30,009 bases of DNA from a virus (IMGVR_UViG_3300027996_000120:1-30009), one strand, 5' to 3'; positions 1 to 10,612 are shown, numbered from the stretch's first letter. The notes: a model not told the origin generated them from the letters alone. Translations and numbers: made by a program.

Positions 1-138
1 GTGATCGAACATAAAAAAGTAAATATGAAAATCTTGATAAAGATTGAAACGAACAGAAAGATGAAAATGATGTTGTATAATATATATAAATGATAGAAAA
101 TTCACGGGGTTTTGAAAAATACAATTGCTTTAAATAGA
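1..138. repeat. Left copy of terminal direct repeat (circular overlap)
   Basis: This stretch matches the last 139 bases of the window except for one A: the run after CAT has six A here and seven at the far end. It contains the 3' end of the terminase small subunit gene and the start of the leader before the large subunit. With six A the reading frame of the small subunit is broken; with seven it continues to its TAA. The right-hand copy is therefore probably correct and this one carries a homopolymer error. Confidence 0.9.
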
Positions 139-151
139 TAAACTTGACAAA

Positions 152-1429
152 ATGGAGACTTCAAGAAATTTCGACAGAATATATGAAACTACAAAAAGGG
201 TTGTTTTGAATAGATGAGGGAGTTCAAGCTCAAAGACTTATTCTATCATGCAGCTTTTTTTTAAGCGGCTTATAACTTGAGAATTCAGAGAGAATGAGTG
301 GTTTATGAAATGAGTTTGATCAGTAGTCAGACAATTTAGAAGTCAGATTGAATGATCAGTTTTGAGAGATTGGAAAAATATTGTTGATGATGAATGATAT
401 ATTCTATCAAGTCGTCTTTCATGATGATCGGTGATCAAAGAAAACAAATCAAATTTAACTTATGAATATGAATGAAGAGTTCTTGAATTTATTTGATTAG
501 ATGATTTCTGAAAAGCAAAGTGACCGCGTAGAAAGATTTTATATTGTAATGAAGCAGATCAGATCAAAAGAAAGGTTTTTAATCAATTATTGATGAGAAC
601 TGAATGACCGGCATTGCTTGATTGGAATCCCGATGATGATGAAGTGTGGTTGAATACTGAAATTGAACAGAAAAGAGCAAAAGCAATTTGAGATGTTGAA
701 TTGATTGTCTCAACTTTCAGAGATAATTGATTCTTGAGTGATTCAATTGTTGCTGAAATTCTTGCATTGAAAGAGCTTGATCCGGCAGAATGGGAAGTTT
801 ATTGAAATTGATCATATTGAAAGATCAAGTGAGCAATATTCAAAGAGTGAATTCATTGGGATTCATGTGTTGAGATCCCCGAAAATGCAACTTTTGTATG
901 ATATTGACAAGATTATTGATTCACAACAGATCCAACAACATTGATTGAAGTTTGGAAAGGTGAATGATCAATCATATATTTAAACGAAATCATTTATGAA
1001 CATAATCTTGTAAATACTTATATTGATGAATCTCAAGCACAAAACTCGATTCAATGACATTATGAAATCAATTGAGTTGATAAAAGCTCAAAGATTCGGG
1101 CGGATTCAAGTGAACAAAAATCAAATGAAGAATTATTTGAAGCATGATACAATATTGAATGAGTTAAGAAATGACCTTGATCCGTTGTGACTTGATTGAA
1201 GTTCATGAAAAGATATAAAATACTTATAACTGAAAAGAGTTTCAAAACAATCAAAGAATTTAAAAAATATGTTTGGGCTGTTGATAAGAACTGAAAAACT
1301 CTAAAAGATAAAGACAAGCGTCCGATCCCGAAAGATAAAAATAATCATTGTATTGACGCAGCAAGATATTGAATGACTCATTTATTGGGTTGAACTGACA
1401 TGAGTGATCTTGATTTTTCTATTTGATAA
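152..1429 (+). CDS. terL: Phage terminase large subunit
   Basis: This is the ATPase-nuclease motor that pumps phage DNA into the prohead. The protein is 425 residues when UGA is read as Gly. The Walker A loop GGSSSSKT lies at residues 22-29, with the first Gly encoded by UGA at 215-217. The nuclease half has DYG at residue 254, ADSSE around 317-321 and a late Asp in CIDAARYG (D402), as expected for Terminase_3/PBSX-type enzymes. The start at 152 is the first ATG after an in-frame TAA at 131-133; it leaves only 21 residues before the Walker loop, short but tolerable. On the circle the small subunit gene lies immediately upstream. Two CGG codons occur (residues 39 and 316); the second, just before ADS, may be Trp rather than Arg. 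Confidence 0.95.
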
Positions 1430-1439
1430 TTTATATATT

Positions 1440-1706
1440 ATGACTTTTAATATTAAAAAGCCGAGATGTCTTTCATGGATATGTGATGACACATGGAAAA
1501 CTTTGAAACTTAAAGAAAAAGATTTTATTATCTTTCATTTTTGAATTCCGAAATTATCAAAGAAGCAGATCATGAGAAAATTATATTTTGAAGACAGAAC
1601 TTCGTATTGGAAATTTGAAAAAAGAGTAAAAGCAAAGATAAGATATGATGTTGAAAAATTCAACGAGTTTATTCAAATAACTATGAAAAAGGTAAAAAAT
1701 CAATAA
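1440..1706 (+). CDS. Small basic helical protein, possibly HTH
   Basis: The 88-residue product is basic and aromatic. Its middle (KLSKKQIMRKLYFEDRTSYW, about residues 39-58) resembles a helix-turn-helix of the kind that recognises a short repeated signal, but I do not recognise the family with confidence. It starts ten bases after the terminase large subunit stop and uses UGA only once. Its place between terminase and tail tube genes suggests a structural or packaging accessory role, or a regulator; this is inference from position only. Confidence 0.7.
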
Positions 1707-1742
1707 ATTGAATATATATTTTATTTATTAAATATATTGATT

Positions 1743-2711
1743 ATGAATCATATTTGAAGATTAGAGTGATATTGAATTGCTAAAGAAGCAACAAGATGAA
1801 CTGCCGTCGATCCGAGTGTTTGGGTGAAACAAACTGACGCAAATTTTGAAGATACTGTTGAAAATGTGCAAGATGAATCGGCTCTTTGAGTTCTTATGAC
1901 TACAAGTGAAAGTGAAAGGATAAAACAATATGCAGAATGAGAAATTGAATGAATTCTTGCAACGAAATCGATTTGATATTTTCTATTGTCTTTATTGTGA
2001 AGCGTTTCGAGTGCTGCTGCTTCGGCATGAGCATATCAACATGATTTTTCAATGAACAATACAAACAGTAAACAAAGTTTAACTATTTCAAAGAAAACTC
2101 CGATTGCATGAGAACAATTTGCTCTTGCAATGATTGAATCATTGTGAATTTCAGCAAGTGTCGGTGAAGCTGTTATGATGAAAGCATGATTAAGAGCAAA
2201 AGCGGCAGAAACTGCAACTCTAACAAAAGCGTATGTTGCGGACAATACTCTTTATGCAAAAAATGTAACAGTTAAATTTGCGGACACGGTTGCATGATTA
2301 GACGCAGCGGACGCATTATGTATTGAAAGTGTAGAATTGAATTTGACTCAAGAACTTGAAGATGGTTTTTGTTTTACTTCATGAGTTGATCTTTGAGATA
2401 TATTCAATAAAGGTTTTTCAATCGATTGAACATTCACAAAATTAAAAAATGATACAGTTTATCAAGATTATGTAAAAGACTGAACAATAAAAGCAATGAG
2501 AATTCAAATCATTGATACTGCGACAACAATTTGAGCGTCAGACAATCCAACAGTCACAATTGATATTGCAAAAGTTACATTCGAAGATCATGAAAGTGAT
2601 TGAGGATTAAATGACATAATGAGAGAAAATTTGACTTTCAAATGACACTATGACCTTGCAAATGCGAGTGATATTGATATAGTTGTTATAAATGAGCAAA
2701 GTTCTTATTAA
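1743..2711 (+). CDS. Phage tail tube protein (major tail protein)
   Basis: The protein is 322 residues. The N-terminus (GYGIAKEATRGTAVDPSVW) matches the opening of the phage tail tube family: glycine, then KExTxGTAVxPxxW, followed by acidic DESALG. Tube proteins polymerise as stacked hexamers around the tape measure and form the DNA channel. The C-terminal half is beta-rich and ends in a short loop-rich tail. The location is odd: tail tube genes normally sit after the head-tail connectors, whereas here it lies between terminase and prohead protease. The start is the ATG after an AT-rich spacer with no Shine-Dalgarno. Confidence 0.75.
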
Positions 2712-2738
2712 AATATTTTAAAAATTAATTTTATTATT

Positions 2739-3851
2739 ATGAGCATTAAAAAGATTGAACAAAATCTTGAAAAGGATTTGAAATCAATGTTTGATTCAGA
2801 ACAATTCGCAGCAAAAATGGCGGAATTAAAAGAAATCGAAGATGACAAAGAATATCAATTCAAAGTTGTTGTCACTACTGAATGAGTTGACAGAGATTGA
2901 GAAGTAATCAAAGCAGATTGAATTGAATTCAAGAATTATAGGAAGAATCCCGTTGTTTTGGTTGATCATTCATATAAAATTGATTCTATTGTTTGAAAAA
3001 CTTTGAAAATTTATCAAGAAAAATGAGTGACTTATGCAGAATGAGTATTTGCAAAAGGAATTGAAAAAGCAGAATTGATCAGAACTTTATATAATCAATG
3101 ATTTGTGAAAACTGTTTCAATTTGATTTATAGCAAAACAAAGAGATGATAAAGACAAAACAACAATCACAAAAAGTGAAATGCTTGAATTTTCTTTTGTT
3201 GCTGTTCCGGCAAATCCCGAAGCATTATCGCTTGACGGAAAAACATATCAAAAATGTTTAGATCTTTGAATATTAAAAGAATTTACAAGTGAAAATGTAA
3301 AAGCCGAAGATCTAAAAGTTTGAGACATGGTGACATATAGAAATATTGAAAGGTGGACGAGAGAAGATTGAACAGAGGTTGAAAATATTTATCCGAGCGA
3401 GAAACAATTGCCGAGAATGTGAAAAGTGATTCAAAAATTTGATAATTGAGAAGAAATTTTGACATGGTGAGATGAAGCTCTTGTTGCTTCAAAAGAAAAT
3501 CCGATTTTTACAATTCATGATCATATCAGAAGTGAAGATTGACCGAAAACAAGAACTTCAAGAATTAATATGTCAAAATATAGTGACATGAAAATTGAAA
3601 AGATTGTGACGGTTGAGGAATTTGAAAAAGGATTCAAAGAATATTTGAACAAAACTCAAGTTGACTTGAAAGATCTTTTAAATATTATAAAAGTGTTAAG
3701 AGATGAGGTTTCAGAAATGAAAAGTCAAATCAAAACTTTTGCCGAAGACAAGGCGAAATGAAAAACTCTTGAGGAATCAAGAAAAGACGCTCAAGATCTT
3801 GTCAAAGGTTTGTCAGCCTATCTTGAAAAGACAAAAACGAGTGCAAAATAG
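2739..3851 (+). CDS. HK97-type prohead protease with C-terminal extension
   Basis: This is a serine protease of the S78/U35 family that matures the capsid. The N-terminal domain carries the expected segments: EGVDRDGE, then VDHSYK with the catalytic His at residue 77, then KTVSIGF with the nucleophile Ser at residue 127, then LEFSFVAVPANPEA. Most homologues end near residue 200, but this protein continues to 370. Residues of about 195-280 look like a beta-barrel with KVGDMV and a GK-VI-KFDNGEE pattern. The last 90 residues are a charged coiled coil rich in Lys and Glu. The coiled coil could act as scaffold, since no separate scaffold gene is visible before the capsid gene. It ends in TAG, evidence that UAG is a normal stop. 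Confidence 0.9.
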
Positions 3852-3888
3852 TGCTTTAGTTTTATTTTATATATATAATTTTTATATC

Positions 3889-5022
3889 ATGGAAGTTAAA
3901 GAAATAGTAAAAGAACTTGCTCCGGTTTTAGAAAAAACAATAAAAGAACAAGTTGAAGAATGAACAAAAGAGTTCAACACAACTCTTGAAGCTCTTCAAA
4001 AAGATGTTGCAGAAGTGAAAACTTTATCTAAGAAAACAAAAGATTGAAGTGTTTCAGAAAAAAGAGAAAAAATAGGGAAATTTTTCAGAGCGTTTATAAA
4101 AGGTAATTTTGAAGAAGTGAAAACTTTATCAGAATGAGTTGACGCAGATGGTGGATATTTAGTTCCGAGTGAATTTCATAAAGAAGTGATCAGAGTTGCT
4201 GAAATTTCTTGATTTGCAAGAAAATATTGTTCTATCTTTGGAATGTCAACAGACTCAAAAGATGTGACTACTTTATCAACTTGAGCAACTGCATATATAG
4301 TTGACGAGGGGGCAGCTGTTACGGCTTCAACTCCGCAATTTGGTAGAAAAATTCTTTCTGCTAAAAAGTTTGCTGTTCTTGTTAAGTCAACTCAAGAATT
4401 GATTGATGATAACATGACAAATGAAGAAGTAATGACTCTTGTTGCTAAATTAGCGGCAGAAGCTCTTGCAGAATTAGAAGACGCTCAAGTTCTTACTTGA
4501 AGTGGTGCATGATCAAACATGACATGAATTCTTGTTGACGCAAGTGTTAATGTTGTGACTATGGCTGCAACAAAAACTTCTTTTGCAGATGTGACATATT
4601 GAAACTTGCTTGCTGTTAAAAATGCCGTTAAAGCAAAATATAAAAAAGCAAGTAAAGGAAAAAATGTTTGGGCTATGTCTCAAGATGTGTTTAATCATAT
4701 AGAATCAATTGTTGATACTACTTGAAGACCTATCATGAGAGAAAGCATAACTGCTCCAGATACATTCACAATGTTCGGGTATCCTATCGAATTAAATGAA
4801 GTATGTCCGGACGATTCAGATGACGCGGTTTCAACTAAATTTCTTGCTTTCGGTGCGTTTGCTTTCTTCGCTTTTGGTGATAGAAAACAAATTTCAACTG
4901 AAGTTTGATATGCTAGTGGAGATTTTGAAAAACAAATCAAATCTCAATTAATTTCAGAGAGAGTTGCATGAATCAATTTGATTCCTACTGCATTCGCTGT
5001 TTTAAAAACTGCTGCTGCTTAA
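3889..5022 (+). CDS. HK97-fold major capsid protein
   Basis: This 377-residue protein builds the icosahedral head. Residues 1-75 are a charged helical delta domain that would be removed by the upstream protease and can serve as scaffold. The mature part begins near EGVDADGGYLVP, with Gly83 encoded by UGA at 4135-4137, a hallmark of HK97-family capsids. Further segments fit the fold: a long region with KKFAVLVKSTQELIDD, the peptide NMTGILVDAS, and a C-terminus that returns to a hydrophobic strand. Codon use differs slightly from neighbours, with more GGT for Gly and fewer UGA, as often seen in highly expressed genes. A strong hairpin follows the gene. Confidence 0.95.
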
Positions 5023-5035
5023 TTGTAAACTATAA

Positions 5036-5059
5036 GAGGAGAAGAGAGATCTTCTCTTC
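5036..5059 (+). terminator. Hairpin after the capsid gene (partial terminator or mRNA stabiliser)
   Basis: A ten-base-pair stem with one G-U pair (GAGGAGAAGA / TCTTCTCTTC) closes a GAGA tetraloop, 13 bases after the capsid stop. It is followed by AT-rich sequence rather than a pure T run. It may reduce downstream transcription or protect the abundant capsid mRNA from 3' decay. Confidence 0.5.
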
Positions 5060-5089
5060 CTATTAATTTATAATTTTAATATATTTATT

Positions 5090-5584
5090 ATGAGCAAAAA
5101 TAACGGAAAAGAAACTCAAGATGAAGAAATTGTTGAAGAAACTGAAACTGTTGAAACAGAAGAAGTTGAAACTCAAGATCAAGAAGAAAGTGAACAAAAT
5201 TGAGATCTTGAAGAAAATGAAGAAAATGAAGAAATTGTTGAAGAAGAATCAGAAGAAGAAGTTGTTGAAACAGAAGAAGAAAAAATCGAATATAAAACAA
5301 TTAGAACAAAACTTCTTTGTAATTGTAAACATGGGAAAAATGGTGATGTTGTTGACATGAGAGAAGATCTTTTTGCCGCTTATGGTGAATGATATGTTGA
5401 AAAAACAAAAGATGACTTAACGAATAAAAATTGAAGAGTTGTTCTTGAAAAAAATGAAAAAGAAATCAAATCAGAAAGAGAAAAAGAAATTGAAGCTGCA
5501 AAAAAAGCTAAAAAAGAAGAAAAAGCAGCAATTAAAAAAGAAAATGAAAGACAAGAAAAAGAACTTGCAAATAAAAATAAATAA
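5090..5584 (+). CDS. Acidic/lysine-rich head-associated protein
   Basis: The 164-residue protein has three parts. Residues 1-65 are almost entirely Glu with Thr, Val and Gln. Residues of about 66-110 form a small folded core (KTIRTKLLCNCKHGKNGDVV, then EDLFAAYGEGYVE) resembling the short domain found in small phage proteins next to capsid genes, where GDVV is followed by a Leu/Ala helix and a Gly-Tyr/Val turn. The rest is a Lys-Glu coiled coil. It begins 67 bases after the capsid stop. A decoration or head-completion role is likely from position; function is not established. Confidence 0.75.
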
Positions 5585-5602
5585 TTCTTAATATTTTAAG
5601 AT

Positions 5603-6415
5603 ATGAAAACAAGACAAATTGCAAATAGTAATTTTATAGAGCCAATCTTTAAATTGGAAACAGCTTTATGAAGATTGGTTTGAATAACTCCATTTGAAAA
5701 ATTTTGACAAAATCCGGAAATTGACACATGAACAACTCCAGAAGATGTTTGGCATTGAGGGTGATTGTATACTTGATTGCCTACTTTTTGAGTTGCTGAA
5801 ACCTTAGAAATATCAAGCGCAAGTCCTTTAGACACAGACTGATGAACTTGAGCAAGAACAGTTGTAATTTCTTGATTATTAGATGAAGACTATAATCAAA
5901 TGCCGAGTATTACTGTGACTCTAAATTGAACTACTCCAGTTAGTTTATGAGTTCAGACATATTGGAGAGCAAACAGAATTCAAACATTAACTGCTTGATC
6001 GACTTGAACTAATCAATGAATATTAACTTTGAAACATACTACAACAACTACAAATGTTTTTGCTAGAATGCCCGCATTAAGAAATCAAACAACAATAATG
6101 GCTTTTACAGTTCCATTATGAAAAATTATTGCTATTGATAAATGAAATATTCAAATGGGTAGAGCTAGCGGAGCTGCTTGAAGTGCAGAAGTCACAGTAA
6201 GAGCAAGACCTTTTGGTTGAGTATTTAATGCTGCAAGAGATGTTTATATTACAAGTAGTCAATCATATAATTATGAAAATAATTGATTTATGGTATTTAG
6301 AGAAAAAACAGATGTAAAAGTAACTGTTGAAAGTGTAAGTGATAATGACACATTTGTGTCAAGTGAAGCAAATTGATATATGATTGATGTCACATTAAAC
6401 GATTTAGATATATAA
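5603..6415 (+). CDS. Virion structural protein (beta-rich, head or tail associated)
   Basis: The 270-residue protein is full of Thr, Ser and Gly and should be nearly all beta strand. The stretch ASPLDTDGGTGARTVVISGL, followed by LNGTTPV and later TAGSTGTNQGILTL, is a pattern I recognise from uncharacterised virion proteins of many environmental phages, where GTGARTV and a later GTNxGxI are conserved. The exact virion location in those phages is not known to me. Here it lies between capsid and connector genes, so a head decoration or vertex role is plausible. Many conserved glycines are UGA. Confidence 0.75.
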
Positions 6416-6427
6416 AATATAAAAATT

Positions 6428-6994
6428 ATGATCACTCTAGCAGAATTAAAAACATATTTGAAAATTGATGATATAACTCAAGATGATCAACTAAATTTAG
6501 CGATCCAAAATGCGACGGGTTTTTTGACTGCATATCTTTGATATTCACTTGAGCTTGACGCAGCAAAGATTGCTCTTTTTTATGGATATGATACTCAATT
6601 CGATTTGAAGTTTGCTCATATAAATTCAGTTTCGACAATTAAATATGCAACAGATGAATTTGATCCGTCATGGACGACTTATTCAGACACGGCAACAGAT
6701 TTCAAAGTCTTTCTTGAAAGATGACTTGTAAAAACAAGAGATTCAATTTGACCGCATGTTGAAATTACTTATTCTTTTTGATATGATGACGCGACTTGTC
6801 CGGACGATCTAAAAGCAATTTTGTTTGATGTTGCGGCAATGAATTTCAAAAGCATGTGAGAAGTTTCAATGTGAGATCTTAAAAGTGAAACTGTTGACGG
6901 TGATTCAATCACTTTCAAAGATATTACTTGAAGTTTATCAACAAATGCTCTTCTTTTACTTGATAAATACAAATTATATGAGTTTTCTGCATAA
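6428..6994 (+). CDS. Head-tail connector protein (gp6-like)
   Basis: The 188-residue product begins MITLAELKTYLKIDD followed by a helix with DDQLNLAIQNATGFLTAYLG. This is the classic start of the phage gp6/QLRG head-tail connector family, a mostly helical protein forming the ring beneath the portal through which DNA exits. Homologues often end near residue 100; this one has a beta-containing middle and a helical C-terminal half, as longer versions do. Its 3' end overlaps the next gene by 17 bases, indicating translational coupling. Confidence 0.8.
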
Positions 6995-7280
6995 AGAAAC
7001 AACTTGAGTGATTCAAGTATTGACTCAAGTTTGAGAAAAGTCTTCTTATGTTGCATGAGATTCGATCACATGACATTTGAAAGCGTTTTCATTAGAAGAT
7101 ACAACATTCAATGCTACATGAATTGATTGATCTCTTTATAAATTGACTGTTAAATGAGAAGTGACGATCTCATGAGCAGATCAAATATTGATTGATTGAA
7201 ACATTTATGTTGTTGAAGTTGTCAAAAAATATAAATGAATTAATTTCAACACAATAAAGATTTTATTATCTACAAAATAA
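6978..7280 (+). CDS. Putative head closure (neck) protein
   Basis: The 100-residue protein is beta-rich (GDSITGHLKAFSL, LYKLTVKGEVTISGADQILI, NIYVVEVVKKY), fitting the small barrel of SPP1 gp16-type head closure proteins. No direct motif proves this; the call rests on size, fold impression and the usual order connector, closure, completion, tail terminator. The start chosen is the ATG at 6978, inside the end of the preceding gene, because the same frame has no other suitable start before the conserved core. Confidence 0.7.
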
Positions 7281-7285
7281 ATATT

Positions 7286-7693
7286 ATGTGACTTACAGTA
7301 AAGGTTGAATGATTACAAGCGTTTGTCGACAAAATCGATAATAAAAAAGAAGTGACCTTTTGACTAAATAAATGAATCAAAAAAGTCATGTTTTTTTTGG
7401 AAGCAGAAGCAATCCCATTCACTCCGGTTGATAAATGATTTTTACATAATTCATATAGACAAAAGTTTTGAAATCTTACATGAAAATTATTCAATTTAAG
7501 AAAATATGCAACGGCTGTTCATGAATGACATGCTCAAACTCCATGAAGATTTGTTCCGGCAATTTGAGCGAGATTGGTGAGAAGTTTTGTAAAATGAAAT
7601 CCTTTTTTAACAAAAACAATAAAAAAGAGTTGAAAAAAGACAAACTTGATCATGAATAAAGAACTAAAAAAGGTTTTATCTATTTTACAATAA
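7286..7693 (+). CDS. HK97 gp10-like neck / tail completion protein
   Basis: The 135-residue protein has the profile of the HK97-gp10 family: an N-terminal GLQAFVDKID helix, then AEAIPFTPVDKGFLHNSYRQ, where the PVDTGxLxxS-type motif is characteristic, and a YATAVHEGHAQTPGRFV segment typical of the central strand. These proteins sit at the head-tail interface. The gene starts ATG-TGA (Met-Gly) six bases after the preceding stop. The C-terminus is basic. Confidence 0.8.
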
Positions 7694-7697
7694 TATT

Positions 7698-8114
7698 ATG
7701 ATTTTTGAACTTGAAACTGCTATAAAAACTAAACTTGAAACAATAACAAGATTTGTTGCTGTTTATGATCATTTCAAAAATAGCTCAACGGGTTATCCTT
7801 ATGCTTCTTTTGAATTATCAGATTTTGACGGAGAAATGCTTGACACTTGCTCAAATAAAAGAGTTTTTTCTTTTAATATTGTTGTAATTCAAGAAACAAA
7901 TGCAAATCTCACAAGAGATGAAGCAAAAAATATTGTTTATAAATGTCTTGAAGATATAATCACGGCGTTTGACGCTGACATGGATCTTTGAGAATCAACA
8001 ATTGTAAAATGAAATGTTTCAAAGGGAGAAATGTGAACAGAGCTTTGAAAAGAGTGAAGCATTATTGCTTTGAGCGTCAATATTGATCTTGAGATTGTGA
8101 CTGCCGCATGATAA
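7698..8114 (+). CDS. Tail terminator protein
   Basis: This 138-residue protein starts MIFELETAIKTKLETITRF and continues with GYPYASFELSDFDGE, then a strand RVFSFNIVVIQE and a helix ending DIITAFDADMDL. The alternation of an N-terminal helix, a YPYxxxE strand and a long C-terminal helix fits tail terminators (lambda gpU/SPP1 gp17 type), which cap the tail tube and join it to the neck. The order after a gp10-like gene supports the call. It ends in Gly encoded by UGA followed directly by TAA. Confidence 0.75.
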
Positions 8115-8141
8115 ATTTTATATATTATAAATATTGTAATT

Positions 8142-8276
8142 ATGAAAAAAACAAGTATAAATAAAAAGAAAGATAAGATGTTGAGATTTACTCTTCCCGA
8201 GTATTGATTCACTATTGAAGCTAAAAACACAAGAGAAGCCGTTGAAAAAGCGGAAAAAATACTTTCTAAAAAATAA
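8142..8276 (+). CDS. Small basic protein between tail terminator and portal
   Basis: The 44-residue product starts with Lys-rich MKKTSINKKKDKM and then forms one strand plus a helix (FTLPEYGFTIEAKNTREAVE). This resembles the short domains in which a strand precedes a helix with an EAxxxAE pattern. I do not recognise a family. It is closely packed between neighbours on the same strand, so it is likely translated. Confidence 0.6.
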
Positions 8277-8280
8277 AATT

Positions 8281-10296
8281 ATGTGAATATTTACAAAATT
8301 ATTTTCTTGAACATGAAAGTCTTTTGAAAGCATGTGAGGATATTCAATCTCAAATTGAATGTTTTGAAATTCAAACATATATAAACAATATAGTCATGAA
8401 GAACTTCTCTCTTTATATAAAGGGTGGGTTTTTTGATGTTCAGACACTATTTGAGACGGTATGGCTTTATTGAATAGATCTCTTTATAAAACAGAAGATG
8501 AAATTGAAAAAATTGATCATGCTTATATAGATTTGATTGATTCAAAAATGATGAAAGCAATTTCAATATTTTTAAAAACTCTTTGAGAAGTTTATTTGTA
8601 TAAAGAGACTGCATGAAATAAAATTATAAAACTTTCAATGCTTAAAAGCTGGAATGTTGTTGAAAAAACATGAACTCTTTGAGAGGTTTTATATTATACA
8701 TATTTTGATTGAATAAATTTCTTCGAATTTCAAAAAGAAGATTTGATTGTGATAAAAACTTTTTCACCTCTATTTGATCAATCATGAATGACTCCATTGA
8801 AAGCAATTGCAAATCAAATGGCTATGGATCTCGCAAGTATTGAATATAACAGACTATTTTTTGAAAATGGTTGAAAACCTTGAACGGTTTTGAAAAGTTC
8901 AGCAACAATTGATTCAGATATTAGAGACAAATATCTTGCAAAATGGAAACAAAATTTTGTTTGATTACAAAATTCAAATAAAGTTGCATTTTTGGATAGA
9001 TGAATCGAACTTGAAGATTTTTCAGCAAATCAAAAAGATATGGAATTGACAACTCAAAGAACTTTTACAATGGACGAAGTTTTGATGATTTTCAGAGTTC
9101 CAAAACCTTTGATGTGAAAAAGTGATTGAGTATGATTCGCAGACAAAAATGTTCCATGATACTATTTCACAGAATATTGTTTGAAACCTTTATGAGAACT
9201 TATAAAAGATGAATTAAATTCTCAATTATTTGATTGAATTTGATATTTTACTTTTGAATTTACTCAAGATAAAGAACAATTATTGAAAGAATATCAATGA
9301 AATGTGATCACTTTGAATCAATATTTATTATGAACTTGAAGATCTCCGGCAAAAAATGGTGATAGGCTTTGGGATTGATCAGAAATTGTTTTTGAAGAAG
9401 TGAAAGAGGTTTCATGAACAAGAATCGAAAAAGATCTTGAAAATGCAATTGAAAAATGATTTTTAAAAAAAGAATTTTGAACAGAAGAATTCAATGAGAA
9501 AATATGGAAAACTAAGATAAAAAGAACGGATTTATATGAAAATGACATGGAAAAAATTCAAAAGAAAATATTTTCAGCTCAAGAAAAAGAAATTCTTGCA
9601 AATCTTAAAGATACAAAATCAATAAAAGAAATTAAAAAAGAAGAAGATCTATTTGATGAAAAGAAGTCAGCTTTGATGTATTCTCTATTATATACGCCGT
9701 TTTTTACAAAAATGACGGGAAAAGAATGATCAATTGCAATGGAGGAAATAAGCGATGAAGATTTCGCGGTTGCAAAAATGAATGTATGGATCGGAGAAAA
9801 TATTGATCGCATGTCAGATGACATTGATGATGTCACAAGAACAGAAATGTTTGATATTATTAAGCAATGAAACAGAGATCAGGTTTGAGCAGATGAAATT
9901 GCAATTTCTATCAAATCAAAGTTTAATCAATACACAAGAAAAAATTGAAGAGTTGAAAAAATAGCAAGAACAGAAGTCACAAGAGCTTCAAACAAGTCTC
10001 AAGATGAAGCATATTCACAAAGTTGAGTTGTAAGCGAGAAAGAATGGTTCACTGCTCTTGATGATAGAGTTTCGGCAGAATGTGCCGTTTTACATTGAAA
10101 AAGAGTAAAAGTTTGATGAACATTTTTGAAAAAATGAAGTAAAGATGAATTATGAAACAAAGTGACTTATGAGACAGTTAAATTCCCTCCGCGTCATGTA
10201 AATTGCAGATGTACTTTGAGACCTATAATTTCGAGCAAATCTTTTGAAATTGTTAAAATAATTATGGAAAAAAATTGAAAAACTTTTAATATATAA
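8281..10296 (+). CDS. Portal protein fused to MuF-type minor head protein
   Basis: This 671-residue protein joins two usually separate virion proteins. Residues 1 to about 400 form an HK97-family portal: GWVFGCSDTIGDGMALLNR, later QSGMTPLKAIANQMAMDLAS, and then EVLMIFRVPKPLMGKSDG, which corresponds to the family's FGVPxxLLG segment. The portal dodecamer is the DNA gate. A charged linker follows. Residues of about 561-660 are a MuF domain: IARTEVTRASNKSQDEAY, then WFTALDDRVSAECAVLHGKR and PPRHVNCRCTLRP, the diagnostic ending. No stop or start separates the parts under table 25. The gene is displaced: portals usually lie between terminase and protease, but here it follows the tail terminator and precedes the tail chaperones. 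Confidence 0.93.
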
Positions 10297-10306
10297 AAAC
10301 GGATTT

Positions 10307-10612
10307 ATGTCAAATATAATTTTAAATAAATGAGATCTTAAACTTGAAATAATATCAAAGCCGAGTCTATTGCAAATGGATAAAATTTTGATGTTATATA
10401 GAAAATATAATAATTATATTGTTTGAGATATGGAATTGACGCTTGAAGCTGCAAAAGTTCTTCTTGTGGATAAAACAAAGGTGATTGAAATTGATGAGAT
10501 TATTAAGTGATCTTTTTCATGAGACATTCCGAAACTTATTGAGGAATGGGGGGTGATTATATTTGCTATAATAGAAAAAGCTCAAGAAGCAAAAAAAAAG
10601 TTAAACAAATAA
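10307..10612 (+). CDS. Tail assembly chaperone, short form
   Basis: The 101-residue protein (GDLKLEIISKPSLLQMD near its start, then LTLEAAKVLLVDK) is mostly helical and lies immediately before the tape measure region, the usual position of gpG-type chaperones that bind the tape measure during tail assembly. Close to its end is the sequence A AAA AAG in the zero frame (10594-10600), a classic -1 slippery heptamer. Slippage would join it to the following open frame, which has no convincing start of its own. Confidence 0.8.
10594..10600 (+). promoter_or_regulatory. Programmed -1 ribosomal frameshift site (A AAA AAG)
   Basis: Within a run of nine A followed by G, the zero-frame codons are AAA AAA AAG, so the heptamer A_AAA_AAG is in the correct phase for a -1 slip. 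The zero frame stops 10 bases later and the -1 frame continues for 63 codons. The position between the tail chaperone and tape measure matches the conserved frameshift of lambda G-T. Confidence 0.75.

Noticed and set aside
1060-1317. Minus-strand open frames such as this one, and many others of 60-97 codons
   Set aside because: They run antisense to well-recognised plus-strand genes once UGA is read as Gly; their sequences lack domains and are by-products of AT-rich composition.
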